Shown here piece by piece: positions 61,605 through 64,000 of a stretch of 64,000 nucleotides of DNA. The notes under the pieces were generated by a model. It had not been told where the DNA came from and did not search any database. It was given only the letters and a program-made list of their open reading frames with translations. The first letter of the stretch is position 1. Each line of letters begins with the position of its first letter. The position numbers and the translations under genes are program-made. Source of the stretch: Progne subis subis (Eukaryota; Chordata; Aves; Passeriformes; Hirundinidae); the NCBI GenBank assembly GCA_022316685.1, contig JAKJHU010000038.1:5374884-5438883 (forward strand). Reading direction: 5' to 3'.

Positions 61605-64000
61605 AGAAACAAAAATCTTGTTCAAATATCCCTGAGTGTGTCATAGTAATGACAATTTCAGCATAAACATGTCTGTCTCTTTCAGCTCAACCAATGCAAA
61701 GACCACAAATGGTGCAGAGTACAGCAGTTCCCTTGATTCCTGAAGTGAGATGGTTTAAATACATTGCCCTCCTATTCTGCATTGCATTTGATTTTTTTCG
61801 GGCTTAGGGTAAAACTCCTGATGTTTAAATTAATTTGATACAGCATGAATGGGATTTCTCTTACAACACTATTAGGGTCAGTGCATAACCAGTGATGGGG
61901 TTCAGCAGAGTTGCCCTGAAACTCCTCTGACATGGCAGCACATACAGCGCTTCTCAGGCATTTGCAGCAAGAACCCAACTTTGTTTTCATCATATTTTAA
62001 TCACTCCTGAGCAGTTAGAGAATATCTATGATAAAGAAGTAATGTAAAGGAAATTGTAGTATTGTTTCATTAATACTCAGTGAACTCTGGCCATGGACAA
62101 AATTATAGAGTACAGTTTTCCTTAGCATTTTGTAGGAAGTCAGCTTTTTACTCTTTTGGGTATCTACTTGCTTCCAGAACACACCTCAGTGTTTATCTTC
62201 CTTCTTAATCCTATACCTTTTGTGGTACAAAAATGTGGGGAGCATTTTAAACCTTGTGAGTATTTAATGATGACAGGAGTTGGTACCACCTAATGGCATA
62301 AACTGTTTCAATTTAAAAGTTTTTATGTGCCCTTGCAACTAACTTAAAATCAGTAATTAAATCCAAACATTTCCATTAGTATGAAAAGTTAAGAAATTAT
62401 TAATTTGGTTTAAAGTTTCATTTGCAATGCCATCCTGTCTGTATTGCACAACTTGCATTCATATAACTAAGTTGGCTGAATAATCAATGTATTAAAAAGA
62501 CAGAAGCAGAGATTGTCTTGTGCGATGCTAAATTTGATTTTTTTTTTTTGAGCCAAGAATCTTTCATTGATTAATTCAGTAAACACCTTAAATATAATTT
62601 TAAAAAATATTAAAAATACTCTAACTGAAGCTCATGTAAATGATCCCAATAAAATAATTATATCTTCTAACCTTTTTCTAATAAAAACTGAGTATTATTT
62701 TCAAACTTGCAATGATCATCACTGGGATCACTGCACTGTAAAAGTTTGCAGTATTAAGTTGCAGACTTATTTTTTAAATTCAATGGTAAATATTAAATTT
62801 TGAATTTTGAACTTCTTTAATGTCAGCTTCATAGATATTCCAATGGAAGTAGATCTTTAATTAGAAAATATTCTTGTTGAAAATGGAATCAAATTGGTTT
62901 CATCATTATATTAACAGTGGACACATGTTTGGTGATAAGATTATTCTTTAGAGCAAAAGACTTTGTTTGAGAAAGTTCTAAATCTTTGCAATGAGAGACT
63001 GGGAAACTTGGAGATCAGCTTTAGCTGTTATGGTTGAAATCAAATACTCTCTTAGCCAGATTTGTTCTTTCATCACTTCCAGGAGCTGTTGTGGCAGAGT
63101 GCACTGCTGCTCCTCTCGCTGGCAGCCATCAGCCATTACCTTTAACTTGACACAGTTAAGCTGGAGGGTGTTGCAATTGTAAATCCTGGGGTGGTACAGG
63201 CTGCATTTCCCCTCTCCTCATTCCCAAGGTTTGTGGGTGGTGGTGGGGTTTTTTTTGTTGTTGTTGTTTGTTTGTTTTTTCTTTTTCTTTCTTTTTCTTT
63301 TTTTCTTTTTTCTTCTGGATGCTTCTCTCCTCATTCAGGATTGCAAAATGCACTTGTGACAACCACAGTTGCTGTTTACATGAAGATGGATTCTAGGAAA
63401 ACACTCTTTATTCCCAGATGTCTTCAGTATAATGTTTTCTTTCAGATATCATTCTTTCCTTCTTCTCAGGAAAATCCCCACCAAGTGCATCCATCAGTCT
63501 TCATTTCTTCTTCTTGGTTTTTGTTTTGTTTTGTTTTTTGTAGAAGGAAACTAAGTATACTAGCACTCGTAACCTGACAGCTTGAGAGGCCAGCACCACA
63601 TTCTTTGTAGTTCAACCGAGAACTTCAGACCACAATTTCGCAGTTCTCAAAGCAGTCTACAACAGTATCCTCACGTATCTGGGCTGTAGTAACACATTTC
63701 CCCATGAAGCTCTGAAACTTTGTTTCTGCTGTCCTCTGACCATGCACTACCCCGGAGCCATATTACCTGGCATTCTTCGGAGATAATTGCTGCCTGCGTG
63801 TTTTCCACTGCATAAACACCAGTAAACAGAAGACAGCTGATTTTAGTCACAGGCCATTTCAGCTTCTCCAGATGCACATTCTTAACCCCCTCAAATATCT
63901 GATATTTCTGTTCTGCTCAGCTTTTCCCTAGCTTTAATCTTTGACCCTTTCTCATAGGACATTACCAACTCCTATGTTTTCTGTTTCTCTTTGTTTTCAT
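61605..64000. other. Unique non-coding DNA to the window end
   Basis: No supportable gene. A T/G- and T/C-rich low-complexity tract lies at about 63245-63317, and TTTTG repeats at about 63518-63540. The 128-codon frame at 63191-63577 runs through that low-complexity DNA and is not credible as a gene. Confidence 0.6.
63245..63317. repeat. T-rich low-complexity tract
   Basis: GTTGTT and GTTTGTTTG units pass into TTTTTC repeats over about 70 bases. Simple sequence only. Confidence 0.85.

Noticed and set aside
63191..63577. 128-codon frame near the right end
   Set aside because: Its centre is a T-rich low-complexity tract encoding runs of phenylalanine and valine.

Overview
This window looks like vertebrate nuclear DNA from a bird, probably a songbird. 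Three things point to birds. There are CR1 LINE copies whose 3' ends carry the avian tail (a 'cttccaaccc' box, then short ATTCTGTGA repeats). There are two isolated retroviral LTRs, and the background is AT-rich and poor in CpG. The songbird call is weaker and rests only on the general look of the LTRs. No bacterial features are present: no operons, ribosome-binding sites or dense ORFs.

I found no protein-coding gene I can defend. The longest open frames (about 114-132 codons in AT-rich DNA, 228 codons in a GC-rich patch) have the lengths chance would give in 64 kb. One 116-codon frame at 1882-2232, behind a good splice-acceptor-like tract, is kept as a weak unidentified exon candidate. The window reads as intergenic or long-intron DNA (a gene desert).

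Layout: 1-1840 is unique AT-rich DNA. 1882-2232 is the weak exon candidate. 2235-3345 is a 5'-truncated, inactivated CR1 on the + strand. 3346-17325 is unique DNA with microsatellites and a long T tract. 17326-18779 is a complete solo LTR on the - strand with a perfect 5-bp target duplication. 18780-34175 is unique DNA with possible conserved non-coding patches. 34176-34828 is a second solo LTR, also on the - strand. 34829-44600 is unique DNA. 44640-45575 is a strand-asymmetric purine/pyrimidine block ending in a small CpG cluster. 45576-56070 is unique DNA. 56071-57230 is a composite: a CR1 3' tail on the + strand, about 660 bp of GC-rich CpG-dense DNA with a CTCF-like site and a degenerate minisatellite, then a CR1 3' fragment on the - strand. 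57231-64000 is unique DNA holding an old MIR-like SINE at about 61498-61604.

No genes act together here. The functional candidates are regulatory: the GC island with its CTCF-like site, two small CpG clusters (32.05 kb and 45.5 kb), and several motif-bearing patches that may be conserved non-coding elements. None can be proved without alignment to other genomes or expression data.
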